64,000 nt of DNA from Gammaproteobacteria bacterium (GCA_030428105.1 JAUIBE010000006.1:1-64000), one strand, 5' to 3'; positions 47,614 through 60,148 are shown, counted from the stretch's first letter. The notes: a model not told the origin generated them from the letters alone. Numbers and translations are program-made.

Positions 47614-48359
47614 GCGCCGCGTGATTCAGCGGGTTCGTCGATTTCGTCTGGATCTTCTGATTCCAGCTCGGCCTCGCCGTCTGTTTCGGTTTCGAGGTCG
47701 GCTTCGTCTTCACTGCTTGTTTCGCTTTCAGCCTCGGCCTGATCCATGCTTTCCGGTTCTTCGCCATCGTCGTCCTCGTTGGCGGCATCGCCGTCAAACT
47801 CGAACTCTGGTTCCAGGCTGCCGATGTCCTTGATCTCGGCCAGGCTCGGCAGGTCATCCAGGCTGGTGAGGTTGAAGTAATCGAGGAAGGCCCTGGTGGT
47901 GCCAAACAACGCCGGCTTGCCAGGTACATCGCGATGCCCAACCACGCGAATCCACTCGCGCTCCTGCAGGGTGCGAATGATGTTGGAACTCACTGAAACG
48001 CCACGCACTTCCTCGATATCGCCGCGGGTGATGGGTTGGCGATAGGCGATCAGCGCCAGGGTTTCCAGCATCGCACGCGAATAGCGTTGCGGACGCTCTT
48101 CCCACAGGCGGGAAACCCACGCCATGTAGTTCTCGCGCACCTGCAGGCGAAAGCCGCTGGCCACTTCGCGTAGCTCCACGGCACGGCCCTCGCAGTCCTC
48201 GGCCAGGCGCTCCAGCGCTTTGCCGATCTCACCGGTGGTGGGACGTTCGTTCTCTTCGAAAATCGAGGCAATCTGCTTGACGCTCATGGCCTGGCCGGAA
48301 GTCAGCAGCAGGGCCTCGATGATGGGCGCCAGGATTTCGGGCGCGCGATCTTCACTCAT
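47610..48359 (-). CDS. scpB: Segregation and condensation protein B
   Basis: Part of the SMC-ScpA-ScpB condensin. 249 residues with two winged-helix domains (LETLALIAYRQPITRGDIEEVRG is the hallmark, in parts) and an unusually long acidic tail of about 60 residues (EDDDGEEPE, ETETDGEAELE). It overlaps scpA by 8 bases and rluB by 4. smc lies 3 kb away on the other strand. Confidence 0.95.
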   Translation of the reverse strand: MSEDRAPEILAPIIEALLLTSGQAMSVKQIASIFEENERPTTGEIGKALERLAEDCEGRAVELREVASGFRLQVRENYMAWVSRLWEERPQRYSRAMLETLALIAYRQPITRGDIEEVRGVSVSSNIIRTLQEREWIRVVGHRDVPGKPALFGTTRAFLDYFNLTSLDDLPSLAEIKDIGSLEPEFEFDGDAANEDDDGEEPESMDQAEAESETSSEDEADLETETDGEAELESEDPDEIDEPAESRGA

Positions 48360-49296
48360 CAGATGTATTCCTGGGTGGTTGTTCTGGTTCTAACTCTTCG
48401 TCCTGGCCCATTTCCAGGTCCAACTCCGGGTCTGTTGCCGGTTCGGCAAAGGAATTGTCCGTGTTATCCACGGCCAGTACCGGGGATGGCGTGCCCGGGC
48501 TGCGGACGTAAATCATGCCCATGGGTTCGTGCTGGATGACATCCACCAGTTTCTCGCGGCTCAGCTCCATCAACGCCAGGAAAGAAACGACCACCCCGCG
48601 GCGGCCTTCTTCAGGCGTGAACAGCTTGCCGAACTCGAGGAATGGTGTTGCACGCAGTTTCTCGACGATAACCGACATGCGCTCGCGCACCGACAGTGGT
48701 TCCATCTGCACGTGGTGGTGGCTGAACAGTTCGGCGCGGCTGAGGACGTCGCTCAGCGCAGCGAGCATCTCGCGCAGGTCCACTTCGGGTGGCTCGGCGT
48801 CCACCTGCTGGAACTCGGCATGGGCCTCGGCGACGGCGAAATCACGCCCTTCGCGCGGCAGCTCGTCGAGGTTTTCGGCCGCTTCCTTGAAGCGCTCGTA
48901 TTCCTGCAGGCGCCGCACCAGTTCGGCACGCGGGTCTTCCTCGTCTTCCTCTTCCGACGCGCGCCGCGGCAGCAGCATGCGCGACTTGATCTCGGCAAGG
49001 ATCGCGGCCATCACCAGGTATTCCGCCGCCAGGCTGAAGCGCAGTTCCTTGAGCAGATCGATGTAGCCGATGTACTGGCGGGTGATTTCCGCGATCGGGA
49101 TATCCAGGATGTCCAGGTTCTGGCGCCGGATCAGGTACAGCAACAGGTCGAGCGGGCCCTCGAAGGCCTCGAGAAAGACCTCCAGTGCGTCTGGCGGGAT
49201 GTACAGATCCTGCGGCAGCTGGGTAAACGGCTGGCCCTGCACCACCGCAAAGGGCATTTCTTCCTGGCGGACGCCTGCTTGCTTGGGGGGTTCCAC
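48352..49296 (-). CDS. scpA: Segregation and condensation protein A
   Basis: Kleisin of the SMC complex, 314 residues from GTG 49296. N-terminal FEGPLDLLLYLIRRQNLDILDIPIAEIT (in parts), a central acidic stretch (EEEDEEDP), and the C-terminal winged-helix segment (FLALMELSREKLVDV). AGGAG lies 5 bases before the GTG; the open frame up to 49425 overlaps yciO. The C-terminal tail is acidic as in ScpB. Confidence 0.93.
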   Translation of the reverse strand: MEPPKQAGVRQEEMPFAVVQGQPFTQLPQDLYIPPDALEVFLEAFEGPLDLLLYLIRRQNLDILDIPIAEITRQYIGYIDLLKELRFSLAAEYLVMAAILAEIKSRMLLPRRASEEEDEEDPRAELVRRLQEYERFKEAAENLDELPREGRDFAVAEAHAEFQQVDAEPPEVDLREMLAALSDVLSRAELFSHHHVQMEPLSVRERMSVIVEKLRATPFLEFGKLFTPEEGRRGVVVSFLALMELSREKLVDVIQHEPMGMIYVRSPGTPSPVLAVDNTDNSFAEPATDPELDLEMGQDEELEPEQPPRNTSDE

Positions 49297-49334
49297 GAAA
49301 ACTCCTGACGTGCGGGTTCCGGACTGCTCCGGAA

Positions 49335-49949
49335 TCAGGCCAAGTCTATCATGCCGCGCCCCTGCCTCAGCACCACCGGGCGGTCGCCGCACAGGTCGAC
49401 CAGGGTGGTGGGCTCCAGACGGCACGGCCCGGCGTCGACAAACAGGTCGAGCTCGCCGTAAGTGGCCTCGAACAGGTCTTCGGCGTCGAAAATTTCGTCA
49501 TCCGAGCGCGGCAGGATCAGGGAAGAGCTGAGAATCGGCTCATCGATGGATTCCAGGATCGCCTGCACCACCTCGTGGTCGGGAATACGGATGCCGATGG
49601 TCGCTGGCCGGCGCGGGCCCATGCGCGGCACCTGGCGGGTGGCAGGCAGCACGAATGTGAACGGCCCCGGCGTTAACTGGCGAACCAGGCGGTGCGCCCA
49701 GTTCTCCACCGTGGCGTAGCGCGCCACGTCGGAAAGCGTTCGGCAGCAATAAGTGAAGTGGTGGTTGGCGTCGAGCTCGCGCATGCGGATCACCCGCTGG
49801 CGGGCGTTGCGGTTGTCGCTGCGCCAGCCCAGCGCGTAGCCCGAGTCGGTGGGGTAGGCGATCAGCCCACCGCGCACCAGCACGCCGACAATATGCTCAA
49901 TCAGCCTGGGTTTTGGCCCCACCGGGCGAAGTTCTATGCGTTCGCTCAT
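49335..49949 (-). CDS. yciO: YciO-type Sua5/YrdC-domain protein
   Basis: A 204-residue protein of the Sua5/TsaC superfamily. IAYPTDSGYALGW, RMRELDANHHFTYCC, LTPGPFTFVLPATRQVP and IGIRIPDHEVV match YciO rather than TsaC. It may make threonylcarbamoyl-AMP weakly; its role is unsettled. It starts 38 bases upstream of scpA on the same strand. Confidence 0.9.
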   Translation of the reverse strand: MSERIELRPVGPKPRLIEHIVGVLVRGGLIAYPTDSGYALGWRSDNRNARQRVIRMRELDANHHFTYCCRTLSDVARYATVENWAHRLVRQLTPGPFTFVLPATRQVPRMGPRRPATIGIRIPDHEVVQAILESIDEPILSSSLILPRSDDEIFDAEDLFEATYGELDLFVDAGPCRLEPTTLVDLCGDRPVVLRQGRGMIDLA

Positions 49950-50005
49950 TTCTCGTTATCATGGCCGCGAATTTGCTGGAAGATTCAAACTCGCTTGTCG
50001 CGCCA

Positions 50006-50035
50006 TTGTACTCAGCGTTCCGGCTTCATTACAGT
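50006..50035 (+). promoter_or_regulatory. Candidate promoter of yciI-bolA
   Basis: TTGTAC (50006-50011), 18-base spacer, TACAGT (50030-50035). Weak matches (3/6 and 4/6) in the gap between yciO and yciI. Confidence 0.3.
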
Positions 50036-50090
50036 GGCGGGCAGGGTGCCCGCGTGGGGCGCCATTCAACTTTGAAAAGGAAATCCAACC

Positions 50091-50390
50091 GTGTGGTATG
50101 CAATTTACAGCACCGATGTCGCCGACAGCCTGGACAAACGCAAGGCAACGCGCGAGGCGCACCTGGCCAGGGCAAAGGAACTGGTGGATGCCGGGCGCCT
50201 GTTGCTGGCCGGCCCCCGCCCGGCCATTGATTCGCCTGACCCCGGCCCTGCCGGCTTCCGGGGCTCGCTGATCATCGCCGAATTCGAATCGCTGGAGGCG
50301 GCAAAAGCCTGGGCTGATGATGACCCCTATGTGCATGCAGGCGTCTACCAGTCGGTGGAAGTTACGCCGTTTCTTCCTGTGCTGCCGTGA
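50091..50390 (+). CDS. yciI: YciI-family protein
   Basis: A 99-residue ferredoxin-fold protein: MWYAIYSTD, a His in [25 protein letters not shown] and [10 protein letters not shown], with the Asp/His pair seen in YciI. E. coli YciI is of unclear function, possibly a hydrolase-like enzyme. The start is GTG 50091 with AAGGA upstream. It overlaps bolA by one base (TGATG), giving translational coupling. Confidence 0.9.
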   Translation: MWYAIYSTDVADSLDKRKATREAHLARAKELVDAGRLLLAGPRPAIDSPDPGPAGFRGSLIIAEFESLEAAKAWADDDPYVHAGVYQSVEVTPFLPVLP

Positions 50391-50665
50391 TGGATGCGTC
50401 GCAACGTGTCGCGGCGATTCGCGAGCGACTGCAGGCGGCGCTTGAGCCGGAAGAACTGGTGGTGGAAGACGAAGGCCACCTCCACGTCGGCCACGAGGGC
50501 GCGCGCGATGGTCGCGGTCACTTCAGGGTGTTCGTGGTGGCCGAGTGCTTCGCGGGGCTGTCATCACTGCAACGCCACCGCAAGATCTACCAGGCGATGG
50601 GCGAGTTGATGACCACGGACATCCACGCCCTGGCCATCGACGCCTATTCCAGCGATGAATTATAA
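50390..50665 (+). CDS. BolA-family protein
   Basis: A 91-residue BolA-like protein ([25 protein letters not shown], read in parts; GHFRVFVVAECFAGLSSLQRHRKIYQAMG in parts; HALAIDAYSS). Members pair with monothiol glutaredoxins in Fe-S handling; the conserved His of the family is visible in HLHVGHEG. ATG at 50390 overlaps the yciI stop. Convergent with queF. Confidence 0.92.
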   Translation: MDASQRVAAIRERLQAALEPEELVVEDEGHLHVGHEGARDGRGHFRVFVVAECFAGLSSLQRHRKIYQAMGELMTTDIHALAIDAYSSDEL

Positions 50666-50689
50666 ATAACAGTGGGTTACGAGTTGTTT

Positions 50690-51079
50690 CTAGTGAAACA
50701 TCTCATCCCGGTCGGGATCCCATTCCGGCGCCAGGTACTCCGCTGAAACGGTGGTGTAGATGCCGCCACGGACGTTGAACTCGGCGGTCAGGCGCATGAA
50801 GCGCGGCTTGAGGGCCAGCACCAGGTCATCCAGGATGCGATTGGTGAGGTCCTCGTGAAATCCGCCTTCGTTGCGGTAGCTCCACAGGTATAATTTCCAC
50901 GATTTCAGCTCCACGCAGAGCTGGTCGGGGATGTACTCCAGGGACAGGGTCGCAAAGTCTGGCTGGCCGGTTTTGGGGCACAGGCAGGTAAACTCTGGCG
51001 ACTCGATGTGAATGGTATAATCGCGCTCGGGTTTCGGGTTTGGAAAAACCTCAAGATCCTTGCTTGGGCCAGTGCTCAT
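50690..51079 (-). CDS. queF: NADPH-dependent 7-cyano-7-deazaguanine reductase
   Basis: Reduces preQ0 to preQ1 in queuosine synthesis. A short type I QueF of 129 residues: [20 protein letters not shown] with the active-site Cys and Asp, [20 protein letters not shown]. The ATG at 51079 has GGAGG upstream; the open frame to 51199 is longer but lacks family similarity. With queG at 28-29 kb, two queuosine genes are in the window. Confidence 0.95.
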   Translation of the reverse strand: MSTGPSKDLEVFPNPKPERDYTIHIESPEFTCLCPKTGQPDFATLSLEYIPDQLCVELKSWKLYLWSYRNEGGFHEDLTNRILDDLVLALKPRFMRLTAEFNVRGGIYTTVSAEYLAPEWDPDRDEMFH

Positions 51080-51126
51080 TGCGCCTCCGCTAGCGGCATT
51101 CAAAAATTCACAAAACAGAAAGAAGC

Positions 51127-51156
51127 AATTTAGCCACTTCATGAACAAGACTTCAA
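51127..51156 (-). promoter_or_regulatory. Candidate promoter of queF
   Basis: Minus-strand TTGAAG (51156-51151), 18-base spacer and TAAATT (51132-51127) in the AT-rich queF/smc gap. Confidence 0.4.
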
Positions 51157-51209
51157 CGCTGCGCACGATTGGGTGCGCGCAACTGCAAGGCCTCGTCACA
51201 AGCGCATGA
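51141..51209 (+). CDS. Short upstream ORF overlapping smc (ATGA)
   Basis: A 22-codon ORF (starts M-N-K-T-S-T-L-R) whose TGA overlaps the smc ATG. smc has no visible Shine-Dalgarno, so coupling is possible, but ATGA overlaps arise easily and the ORF has no ribosome site. Low confidence. Confidence 0.2.
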   Translation: MNKTSTLRTIGCAQLQGLVTSA

Positions 51210-54200
51210 GGCTGACATCAATCAGGCTGGCGGGCTTCAAGTCCTTCGTAGACCCCACCACGTTCCACGCTCCCACCAACCTTTCCGGCGTTGTCGGTCC
51301 AAACGGTTGCGGCAAGTCCAACATCATCGACGCGGTGCGCTGGGTGATGGGCGAGGGCTCGGCAAAGGTGCTGCGTGGCGAATCGATGGCCGATGTCATC
51401 TTTGCCGGTTCATCCAGCCGCAAGCCGGTAGGCACCGCCACTGTCGAGCTGCATTTCGACAATAGCGATGGCCGCGTGGGCGGCGCTTACGCCAGCTACA
51501 GCGAAATCGTGGTCAAGCGCCAGGTCTCGCGCGACGGCGTGTCGCTGTACTTCCTCAACGGCACGCGTTGCCGCCGAAAGGATATCCGCGACCTGTTCCT
51601 GGGCACCGGCCTGGGCTCCAGCAGCTACTCGATTATCGAGCAGGGCATGATCTCGGCGATCGTTGACGCGCGCCCGGAAGACATTCGCGGCCACCTGGAA
51701 GAGGCGGCTGGAATCTCGCGTTACAAGGAACGCCGTCGCGAAACCGAAAACCGCATTCGCCACACCCGTGACAACCTCGAGCGCCTCACCGACCTGCGCG
51801 AAGAAGTGGGCAAGCACCTCGGGCGCCTCAAGCGCCAGGCCGCGGCCGCCCAGCGTTATCGCAAGCTGAAAGCGGAAAAGCGCGAACTGGAAACGCTGCG
51901 CATCGCACTGCGCTGGCGCGAGCTGCACGAACAAGCCGAGGCCGGAAAGGCCGCACTGGCCGAGCGCGAAACCGCCCTGCAGGAGCGCATCGCCGCCCAG
52001 CGCAAGGTGGAAAAGGCCATGGAAGCGCTGCGCGAGGAGCAAAACCAGCGCAACGAACTGCTCAATACCGTACAGGGCGAGTTGTACGACATCGGCAGCG
52101 AAATCGCCCGCCTGGAGCAAAGCATCGAGCATCAGCGCGAGCTGCACAAACGCCAGGACGAGGAATTCGAGGAAACCAGCGCCGGGCTGGCCGATATCGA
52201 GAAACACATGCTGCTGGACAAGGCGCAGGTGGAGGAACTCACCACCTCGTTGGCGCAAAGCGAACCGGCACTGAAGTCAGCCCTGGCGGAAGAAAAAGAA
52301 GCCGAAGAGCGCCTGGCCGCAGCGGAACAGGCCGTCGCCGAGTGGCAGGAAGAATTCCAGGCCCACCACCAGCGCTCTACCGATGCGCAGCGGCGGGCCG
52401 ACCAGGGGCGAAACCGGATCGAAAACCTCGACCAGCGCCTGATCGACGCATCGCGCCGCCTTGAAGCCCTGCAAAAAGAAGCCGAGAGCCTCGACACCGA
52501 GGCACTGAAAAAGTCGGTTGCCGAGGCCGATAGCGAAGCCGCCAAACAGCGTAAGAAACTGGAAGGCGCCCAGGGCGACCTGGACAAGTTGCTGGGTCAG
52601 CAACAAGAGATCCAGGACCAGTACCGCGCAGCGGAAGAGCAGCTTGAAACCGCCCGTCGCGAATTGCATCGCAGTGGCGGTCGCTTGGAGTCCCTGGTGG
52701 CCCTGCAGCAAGCTGCCGAGTCCGCCGACCAGGCCAGCGATTGGCTGGCGGAGCAGGGATTGGATTCCGCACCCCGCCTGGCCGAAGCCATCAACGTGAA
52801 TGCTGGCTGGGAAACCGCGGTGGAAACCGTGCTAGGCCACTGGCTGCAGTCGGTGGTGGTCGACAAGCTGGATGACCGGGTGGAAGGCCTGGCCGGGCTG
52901 GAAGATGGCGCCCTGGCGCTGCTTCAAAGCACCGAGGGCAACCTCAAGGTCGACAAGAGCAGCCTGGCGGCGCAGGTAGAGGGTCCGCTGGCGGTCAAGC
53001 GCCTGCTGGCTTCTGTACGCTGCTGCGCCTCCAACGCCGAGGCCCTGAAACAACAGGCCAGCCTGGAAAATGGCGATTCACTGATTACCGCTGAAGGACT
53101 GTGGCTGGGCGCCGACTGGGTTCGCGTATCGCGCGGGCTGGGTGATGGCGCTGGCGTGCTTCTGCGCGAGAAAGAAATTGCCGAGCTGCGCAAGCGCAGC
53201 GAAAAGCTGGAGAAAGAAGTGGAAGCCGCCAGCGCGGCGATCGACAAGGCCCGCGCACAACGCCAGGCGCTTTCCGAGAAGCTGCAGTCCCAGCAGGACA
53301 CGGTGAACCAGCTGCATCGCGAGGTGGCCAACCTGGAGGCCAACCGCGACAGCCGAACCGCCAGCGCCGAGATGATGACCCAGCGTGCCGCGGAAATCGA
53401 AAAAGAAATCAGCCAACTCAAGGCCCAGGTCAAGACTGACAGCGATGAGGTCGCCAAGGCGCGCGCCGAGCAGGAGAAGCAGGTCGAGGCCATGGCCGGC
53501 TTTAACACCGAGCGCGAATCTTTGGAGCAACGCCGCGGCGCGCTGCTGGAAGCCAGGGACAGCGCGCGCAAGACGCATCGCGAGGCAAGCGAGCTGCGCC
53601 AGAACGTGGCGCTCAAGGCGCATTCGCACCAGGCCAGCCTGGATTCACTGCGCCAGTCGCTGGAACGCATGAACGACCGCGCCAGCCAGTTGCAGCAGCG
53701 TTTCCTCAGCCTCAGCGAAGAGCGCGCCTCGCGCCAGTCGCCGGAAACCCTGTTCAAGGACGAGATGGCGACCCTGCTGGAAAAACGCCAGGAAACCGAA
53801 GGCCGCCTGGGCAAGGCCAGGGCCGGGGTGCAGAGCCTGGATGAGGACTACCGCAAGCTCGATACCGAGCGGCAGGCGGCAGTGCAGGGCGCTGAAGACA
53901 CCCGCGCCAAGCTGGAACGCGCCCGGCTGGGCCAACAGGAAATCGAGCTCAAGGCCAACAGCCTGGCCGAGCAGGTGGCTGAACAGGCTGCCGAGCGGGC
54001 GGCTGAGCACGAAGGGGAAGAGGACGAGGCGCCAAAGACCACGGTCGAGGAAATTGCCGCGGATATTCCCAAGGACGCCAACAGCGAGGCCTGGGCCGAG
54101 CAAATCGAATCACTGAAGGTCAAGATCCAGCGCCTGGAGCCGGTCAACCTGGCGGCCATTTCCGAGTTCGAGGAAGAATCCAAGCGCAAGGAATACCTCG

Positions 54201-54748
54201 ATTCACAGAACGACGACCTGTGCGAAGCATTGGCCACGCTGGAAAACGCCATCGCCAAGATCGACCGCAAGACCCGCACCCGCTTCAAGGAAACCTTCGA
54301 GCAGGTCAACAAGGGCATGCAGGAGCTGTTTCCGCGCCTGTTTGGCGGTGGCCATGGCTACCTGGAGCTGACCGGTGACGATCTGCTCACTACCGGCGTC
54401 AGCATCATGGCGCGTCCCCCGGGCAAGCGGGTAAGCAGTATTCACCTGTTGTCGGGCGGCGAAAAGGCGCTGACTGCAGTGTCCTTCGTGTTCGCCATTT
54501 TCCAGCTCAACCCGGCGCCGTTCTGCATGCTCGACGAGGTCGACGCGCCGCTCGACGATGCCAACGTGATCCGCTTTGCCAACCTGGTCCGCGAGATGTC
54601 GGAGACGGTGCAGTTCGTGATCGTGACGCACAACAAGAACACCATGGAAATGATCCACCAGCTCAGCGGTGTGACCATGCGCGAACCGGGCGTATCGCGA
54701 CTGGTGCAGGTGGATGTCGACGAGGCCGTGCGCCTGGCGGCCGTGTAG
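51206..54748 (+). CDS. smc: Chromosome segregation protein SMC
   Basis: A 1180-residue SMC ATPase acting with ScpA and ScpB. N-terminal Walker [10 protein letters not shown] near 32, then coiled coil to about 500, a hinge near 515-640, returning coiled coil, and the C-terminal [13 protein letters not shown] signature near 1083 and Walker [16 protein letters not shown]. The start at 51206 ([14 protein letters not shown]) is the usual N terminus; GTG 51173 would add 11 residues. Confidence 0.96.
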   Translation: MRLTSIRLAGFKSFVDPTTFHAPTNLSGVVGPNGCGKSNIIDAVRWVMGEGSAKVLRGESMADVIFAGSSSRKPVGTATVELHFDNSDGRVGGAYASYSEIVVKRQVSRDGVSLYFLNGTRCRRKDIRDLFLGTGLGSSSYSIIEQGMISAIVDARPEDIRGHLEEAAGISRYKERRRETENRIRHTRDNLERLTDLREEVGKHLGRLKRQAAAAQRYRKLKAEKRELETLRIALRWRELHEQAEAGKAALAERETALQERIAAQRKVEKAMEALREEQNQRNELLNTVQGELYDIGSEIARLEQSIEHQRELHKRQDEEFEETSAGLADIEKHMLLDKAQVEELTTSLAQSEPALKSALAEEKEAEERLAAAEQAVAEWQEEFQAHHQRSTDAQRRADQGRNRIENLDQRLIDASRRLEALQKEAESLDTEALKKSVAEADSEAAKQRKKLEGAQGDLDKLLGQQQEIQDQYRAAEEQLETARRELHRSGGRLESLVALQQAAESADQASDWLAEQGLDSAPRLAEAINVNAGWETAVETVLGHWLQSVVVDKLDDRVEGLAGLEDGALALLQSTEGNLKVDKSSLAAQVEGPLAVKRLLASVRCCASNAEALKQQASLENGDSLITAEGLWLGADWVRVSRGLGDGAGVLLREKEIAELRKRSEKLEKEVEAASAAIDKARAQRQALSEKLQSQQDTVNQLHREVANLEANRDSRTASAEMMTQRAAEIEKEISQLKAQVKTDSDEVAKARAEQEKQVEAMAGFNTERESLEQRRGALLEARDSARKTHREASELRQNVALKAHSHQASLDSLRQSLERMNDRASQLQQRFLSLSEERASRQSPETLFKDEMATLLEKRQETEGRLGKARAGVQSLDEDYRKLDTERQAAVQGAEDTRAKLERARLGQQEIELKANSLAEQVAEQAAERAAEHEGEEDEAPKTTVEEIAADIPKDANSEAWAEQIESLKVKIQRLEPVNLAAISEFEEESKRKEYLDSQNDDLCEALATLENAIAKIDRKTRTRFKETFEQVNKGMQELFPRLFGGGHGYLELTGDDLLTTGVSIMARPPGKRVSSIHLLSGGEKALTAVSFVFAIFQLNPAPFCMLDEVDAPLDDANVIRFANLVREMSETVQFVIVTHNKNTMEMIHQLSGVTMREPGVSRLVQVDVDEAVRLAAV

Positions 54749-54756
54749 GAGCAACC

Positions 54757-55515
54757 GTGGAAGCCTCAACCCTTCGCTGGATCCTGATTGTTGCTGGCCT
54801 GGTCATCATTGGCCTGATCTTGCTGTTTGGTAATCCCGAGAAGAAAAGAAAGCCGCGCGCCTCGCGCCGCTCGATCGACAAGCCAAAGGCCCGCTCGAAA
54901 AGAAAAGCCAGCGAGCCGACAGAACGTCGTGAACCCACGCTCGGCCTGGGTGGCTCCGGCGCTGATGACGGGGAAGATGGTGACGAGGCGTTTTCTCCGG
55001 GTGACCAGGGTGAGTTGCCCATCGAGGGCGCGGAGCCTGGTGAAGCGGAAGTTGAGCCCGAGGAGCCAAAGGCGCCGCCAGGCCCGCCACCCGATCGCAT
55101 CATCACCCTGTTCCTGATTGCGCGTGATAATCACCTGATCACCGGCGCACAACTGCTTGAAGCGGCGGTAAAAACCGGCATGGATTACGGCCAGATGAGC
55201 ATCTTCCACCGGGTCGTTGAAGGCGACAGCCGGCCGGTGTTCAGCATGGCCAATGCGGCCAAGCCGGGCAAGTTCGACCGTTCAGCCTGGCACGAATTCG
55301 AAACCGGCGGCCTGGTGTTCTTCACCACGCTGCCCAATCCCTTGCCCGCGCTGGACGCCTGGGACGCCATGCTGGCCACCGCACGGCGCATGGCGGAAAT
55401 TCTCAATGCCGAGTTGCAGGACGAGAAGCACAACCCGTTCTCGCGCCGCCGCGAAGCCCTGGTGCGCGAGGAAATGCGTGAGTACGACCGGGAACGCAAG
55501 GCCAGGGGTGAGTAA
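54757..55515 (+). CDS. zipA: Cell division protein ZipA
   Basis: Anchors FtsZ to the membrane. 252 residues: N-terminal membrane helix (WILIVAGLVIIGLILLFG, 8-25), a charged proline-rich linker (35-115), and the FtsZ-binding domain (RIITLFLIARDNHLITGAQLLEA in parts, FETGGLVFFTTLPNPL). GTG start with GGAG upstream. The smc-zipA-ligA order is a known gammaproteobacterial arrangement. Confidence 0.93.
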   Translation: MEASTLRWILIVAGLVIIGLILLFGNPEKKRKPRASRRSIDKPKARSKRKASEPTERREPTLGLGGSGADDGEDGDEAFSPGDQGELPIEGAEPGEAEVEPEEPKAPPGPPPDRIITLFLIARDNHLITGAQLLEAAVKTGMDYGQMSIFHRVVEGDSRPVFSMANAAKPGKFDRSAWHEFETGGLVFFTTLPNPLPALDAWDAMLATARRMAEILNAELQDEKHNPFSRRREALVREEMREYDRERKARGE

Positions 55516-57564
<2,049 letters not shown>

Positions 57565-57575
57565 CGCCTTTTCGC

Positions 57576-58472
57576 ATGACTTTCCTGGTGTTGCTCAATC
57601 CCCGCGCCGCACATGGCAAGGCGGGGCGGATGGCTGCATCCATCGTCGAGGCCTTCGAAGCCAGTGGCGCCGAAGCGGAGATTGTTGAGACCAGCGAGCC
57701 CGGGCACGCCACCGAGATCGTGCGTGATGCGGACCTGAGCAGTTACACCGGGGTGGTGGCCTCGGGCGGCGATGGCAGCCTGTTCGAAGTGGTCAATGGC
57801 GTGATGCAGCGCGCTGAAAGTGACCGCCCTCCCATCGGACTGCTTCCACTGGGCACCGGCAATGCCTTTTGCCGCGATATCGGCCTTGAGCCTGGCAATT
57901 GGCGGTCCGCGGTTGAAGTCATCGCGAAGGGTTCGACGTGCAAAGTGGACGTGGCCAAACTCGATGCCGCTGGCGATTGCTTCTACTACGTGAATATTGC
58001 CGGCATCGGTTTTGTTCGAGACGCCGGAAAAACCGCCGCCACGCTCAAATTCACCGGCCGCATGGCCTACACCCTCGGCACGCTGTGGCGCTGCCTGGCG
58101 ATGCGCAGCCATGCGCTGGAGTTGCTGGTGGATGGACGGCCCCTGTCACAGGACTGCCTGTTCATGGAAGCCTCCAACTCGCGCTATACCGGCAGCAGTT
58201 TCCTGATTGCCCCCGCTGCGCGCATCGACGATGGCGAACTCGACCTGGTCATCGTGCGCAGGCTGCCTCGCCTTCGGCTGTTGCGCCTGTTCCCCACGAT
58301 TTACTCGGGAAAGCACGTCGAGCATGACGAGGTCACCGTGCTGAAAGGGCGGGAAATCGAAATTCGCGGGCCCGCCGGCCTGGAATTTATGGTGGATGGC
58401 GAATTCAGGGGCGTGACGCCGGCAAGGATCAGCTGCCAGCGTCACGCCATTGAGATGTTTTGCGCCCGCTAA
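57576..58472 (+). CDS. Diacylglycerol kinase-family lipid kinase
   Basis: A 298-residue DAGK-catalytic-domain protein: LVLLNPRAAHGKAG, VVASGGDGSLFEVVNG (the GGDGT-like motif), LLPLGTGNAFCRDIG, DDGELDLVIVRR, and the C-terminal PAGLEFMVDGEFRG. YegS/LCB5-type lipid kinases phosphorylate diacylglycerol or related lipids; substrate is not decided. The stop codon overlaps that of fhs by 4 bases. Confidence 0.9.
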   Translation: MTFLVLLNPRAAHGKAGRMAASIVEAFEASGAEAEIVETSEPGHATEIVRDADLSSYTGVVASGGDGSLFEVVNGVMQRAESDRPPIGLLPLGTGNAFCRDIGLEPGNWRSAVEVIAKGSTCKVDVAKLDAAGDCFYYVNIAGIGFVRDAGKTAATLKFTGRMAYTLGTLWRCLAMRSHALELLVDGRPLSQDCLFMEASNSRYTGSSFLIAPAARIDDGELDLVIVRRLPRLRLLRLFPTIYSGKHVEHDEVTVLKGREIEIRGPAGLEFMVDGEFRGVTPARISCQRHAIEMFCAR

Positions 58473-60148
58473 CCAATCCCTTCGATGCTGCCATCGGGAT
58501 GGAACACCACCCGCTCGGCGATTGGTCGTCGTGGCAGGCCCGGCATGCGCATGATGTCGCCGGTAAGCACCACCAGGAAGCCGGCTCCGGCATTTACCTG
58601 GATATTGCGCACGGTCACCTGGAAATCACGCGGTCGGCCATGCAGCTGAGGGTCGTCTGACAGTGAGCTGGGCGCCTTGGCGATGCAGATCGGCAGATTG
58701 CTCAACCCCAGTTCCTCGATACGGCGCAGATCTTTCTCCGCATCCTTGGTGAAGGCGACGTCGGCGGCGCCATACATGCCCAGGCTGACGGCGCGGACTT
58801 TTTCCACCACCGGCATATCCAGGTCGTAGAGCGGTTTGAACGGCGCGCTGTCGTTGGCCGCTTCCATCACGGCCTTGGCCAGTTCCACCGCACCATCGCC
58901 ACCCTCTGAGAAATGCCGGCTTTCGGCGCAACGCACCTCGTGTTGGGCGGTGCGCTCCTTCACCAGGGCGATTTCTTCCTCGGTGTCAGCCTCGAAACGG
59001 TTGATCGCCACCACCGGGTGCTTGTTGAACTGGTCGACGTTCTCAATGTGCTTGTCGAGATTTTCCAGCCCGCGGCGAACCGCATCGACGTCCGGCTCAT
59101 TCAGCCGGTCCTTGGCCTTGCCGCCGTGCATCTTCAGCGCGCGGATGGTGGTCACCAGGACCACGGCATCAGGATTCAGCCCGGCAGAGCGCGCCTTGAT
59201 GTCGAAAAACTTCTCGGCGCCCAGGTCAAAGCCGAAACCGGCCTCGGTAATGGCCCAGTCGGCAAAGTGCATCGCCATGCGGGTGGCAATCACGCTGTTG
59301 CAGCCGTGGGCAATGTTGGCGAACGGCCCGCCATGCATCAGCACCGGCACGCCTTCCAGGGTCTGGATGAGGTTGGGGTGGATGGCATCGCGCAGCAGGG
59401 CCAGCAGGGCATCGGTGATGTTGAGCTGGTTGAGGTAAATGGCCTCGCCCTTGTAACTGGTACCAATCAGGATGCGGTCGAGACGAGCGCGCAGATCGTC
59501 CAGGTCCCGTGAAAGGCACAGGATGGCCATGATCTCGGACGCGGCGGTAATGTCAAAGCCGCCTTCCCTGGGCGTGCCCTGGAAGCGTCCGCCCAGGCCC
59601 AGCACGATCTTGCGCAGGCTGCGGTCATTCATATCCATCACCCGCCGCCACGAGATCATTCGCGGGTCGATGCCCAGCTCGTTGTCCCAGTAAATGTGGT
59701 TGTCGATGGTGGCCGAGATCAGGTTGTTGGCCGCGGTAATGGCGTGAAAATCGCCAGTGAAGTGCAGGTTAATGCGGTCGGCCGGAATGACCTGTGAGTA
59801 GCCGCCGCCCGTGGCGCCGCCTTTCACACCCAGGCAAGGGCCCAGTGAAGGCTCGCGCAGCGCCACGCAGACCGATTCGCCCAGTTTGCCAAACGCCTGG
59901 CCCAGGCCGATCGAAGTGGTGGTCTTGCCTTCGCCGGCCGCCGTGGGGGTTGTCGCAGAAACGAGGATCAGCTTCGAGGGCTTTTCACGCTTGCGCGGGC
60001 GGTTCAGGGCATCGGTGTGAATCTTGGCGATCAGGTTGCCGTAGGGCAGCAGATCCTGCTCCTCGACGCCCAGGCCCGCGGCAATTTCGGTGATCGGGCG
60101 GGGTTGAACCTGTGCCGCAATGGCGCTGTCAGACTGCATTCTACGCAC
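58469..60148 (-). CDS. fhs: Formate--tetrahydrofolate ligase
   Basis: Makes 10-formyl-THF from formate, THF and ATP. 559 residues: P-loop TPTAAGEGKTTTSIGLG (near 65), a SLGPCLGVKGGATGGGYSQVIP segment (in parts), LTDALLALL-like ITDALLALL, and VATIRALKMHGG-type VLVTTIRALKMHGG. Start at 60148 or 60139. Gammaproteobacteria often lack Fhs and rely on FolD, so its presence is a lineage note. Confidence 0.96.
   Translation of the reverse strand: MRRMQSDSAIAAQVQPRPITEIAAGLGVEEQDLLPYGNLIAKIHTDALNRPRKREKPSKLILVSATTPTAAGEGKTTTSIGLGQAFGKLGESVCVALREPSLGPCLGVKGGATGGGYSQVIPADRINLHFTGDFHAITAANNLISATIDNHIYWDNELGIDPRMISWRRVMDMNDRSLRKIVLGLGGRFQGTPREGGFDITAASEIMAILCLSRDLDDLRARLDRILIGTSYKGEAIYLNQLNITDALLALLRDAIHPNLIQTLEGVPVLMHGGPFANIAHGCNSVIATRMAMHFADWAITEAGFGFDLGAEKFFDIKARSAGLNPDAVVLVTTIRALKMHGGKAKDRLNEPDVDAVRRGLENLDKHIENVDQFNKHPVVAINRFEADTEEEIALVKERTAQHEVRCAESRHFSEGGDGAVELAKAVMEAANDSAPFKPLYDLDMPVVEKVRAVSLGMYGAADVAFTKDAEKDLRRIEELGLSNLPICIAKAPSSLSDDPQLHGRPRDFQVTVRNIQVNAGAGFLVVLTGDIMRMPGLPRRPIAERVVFHPDGSIEGIG

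Noticed and set aside
51080-51199. N-terminal extension of QueF
   Set aside because: The family start and the GGAGG ribosome site fit 51079; the added 40 residues are not QueF-like.
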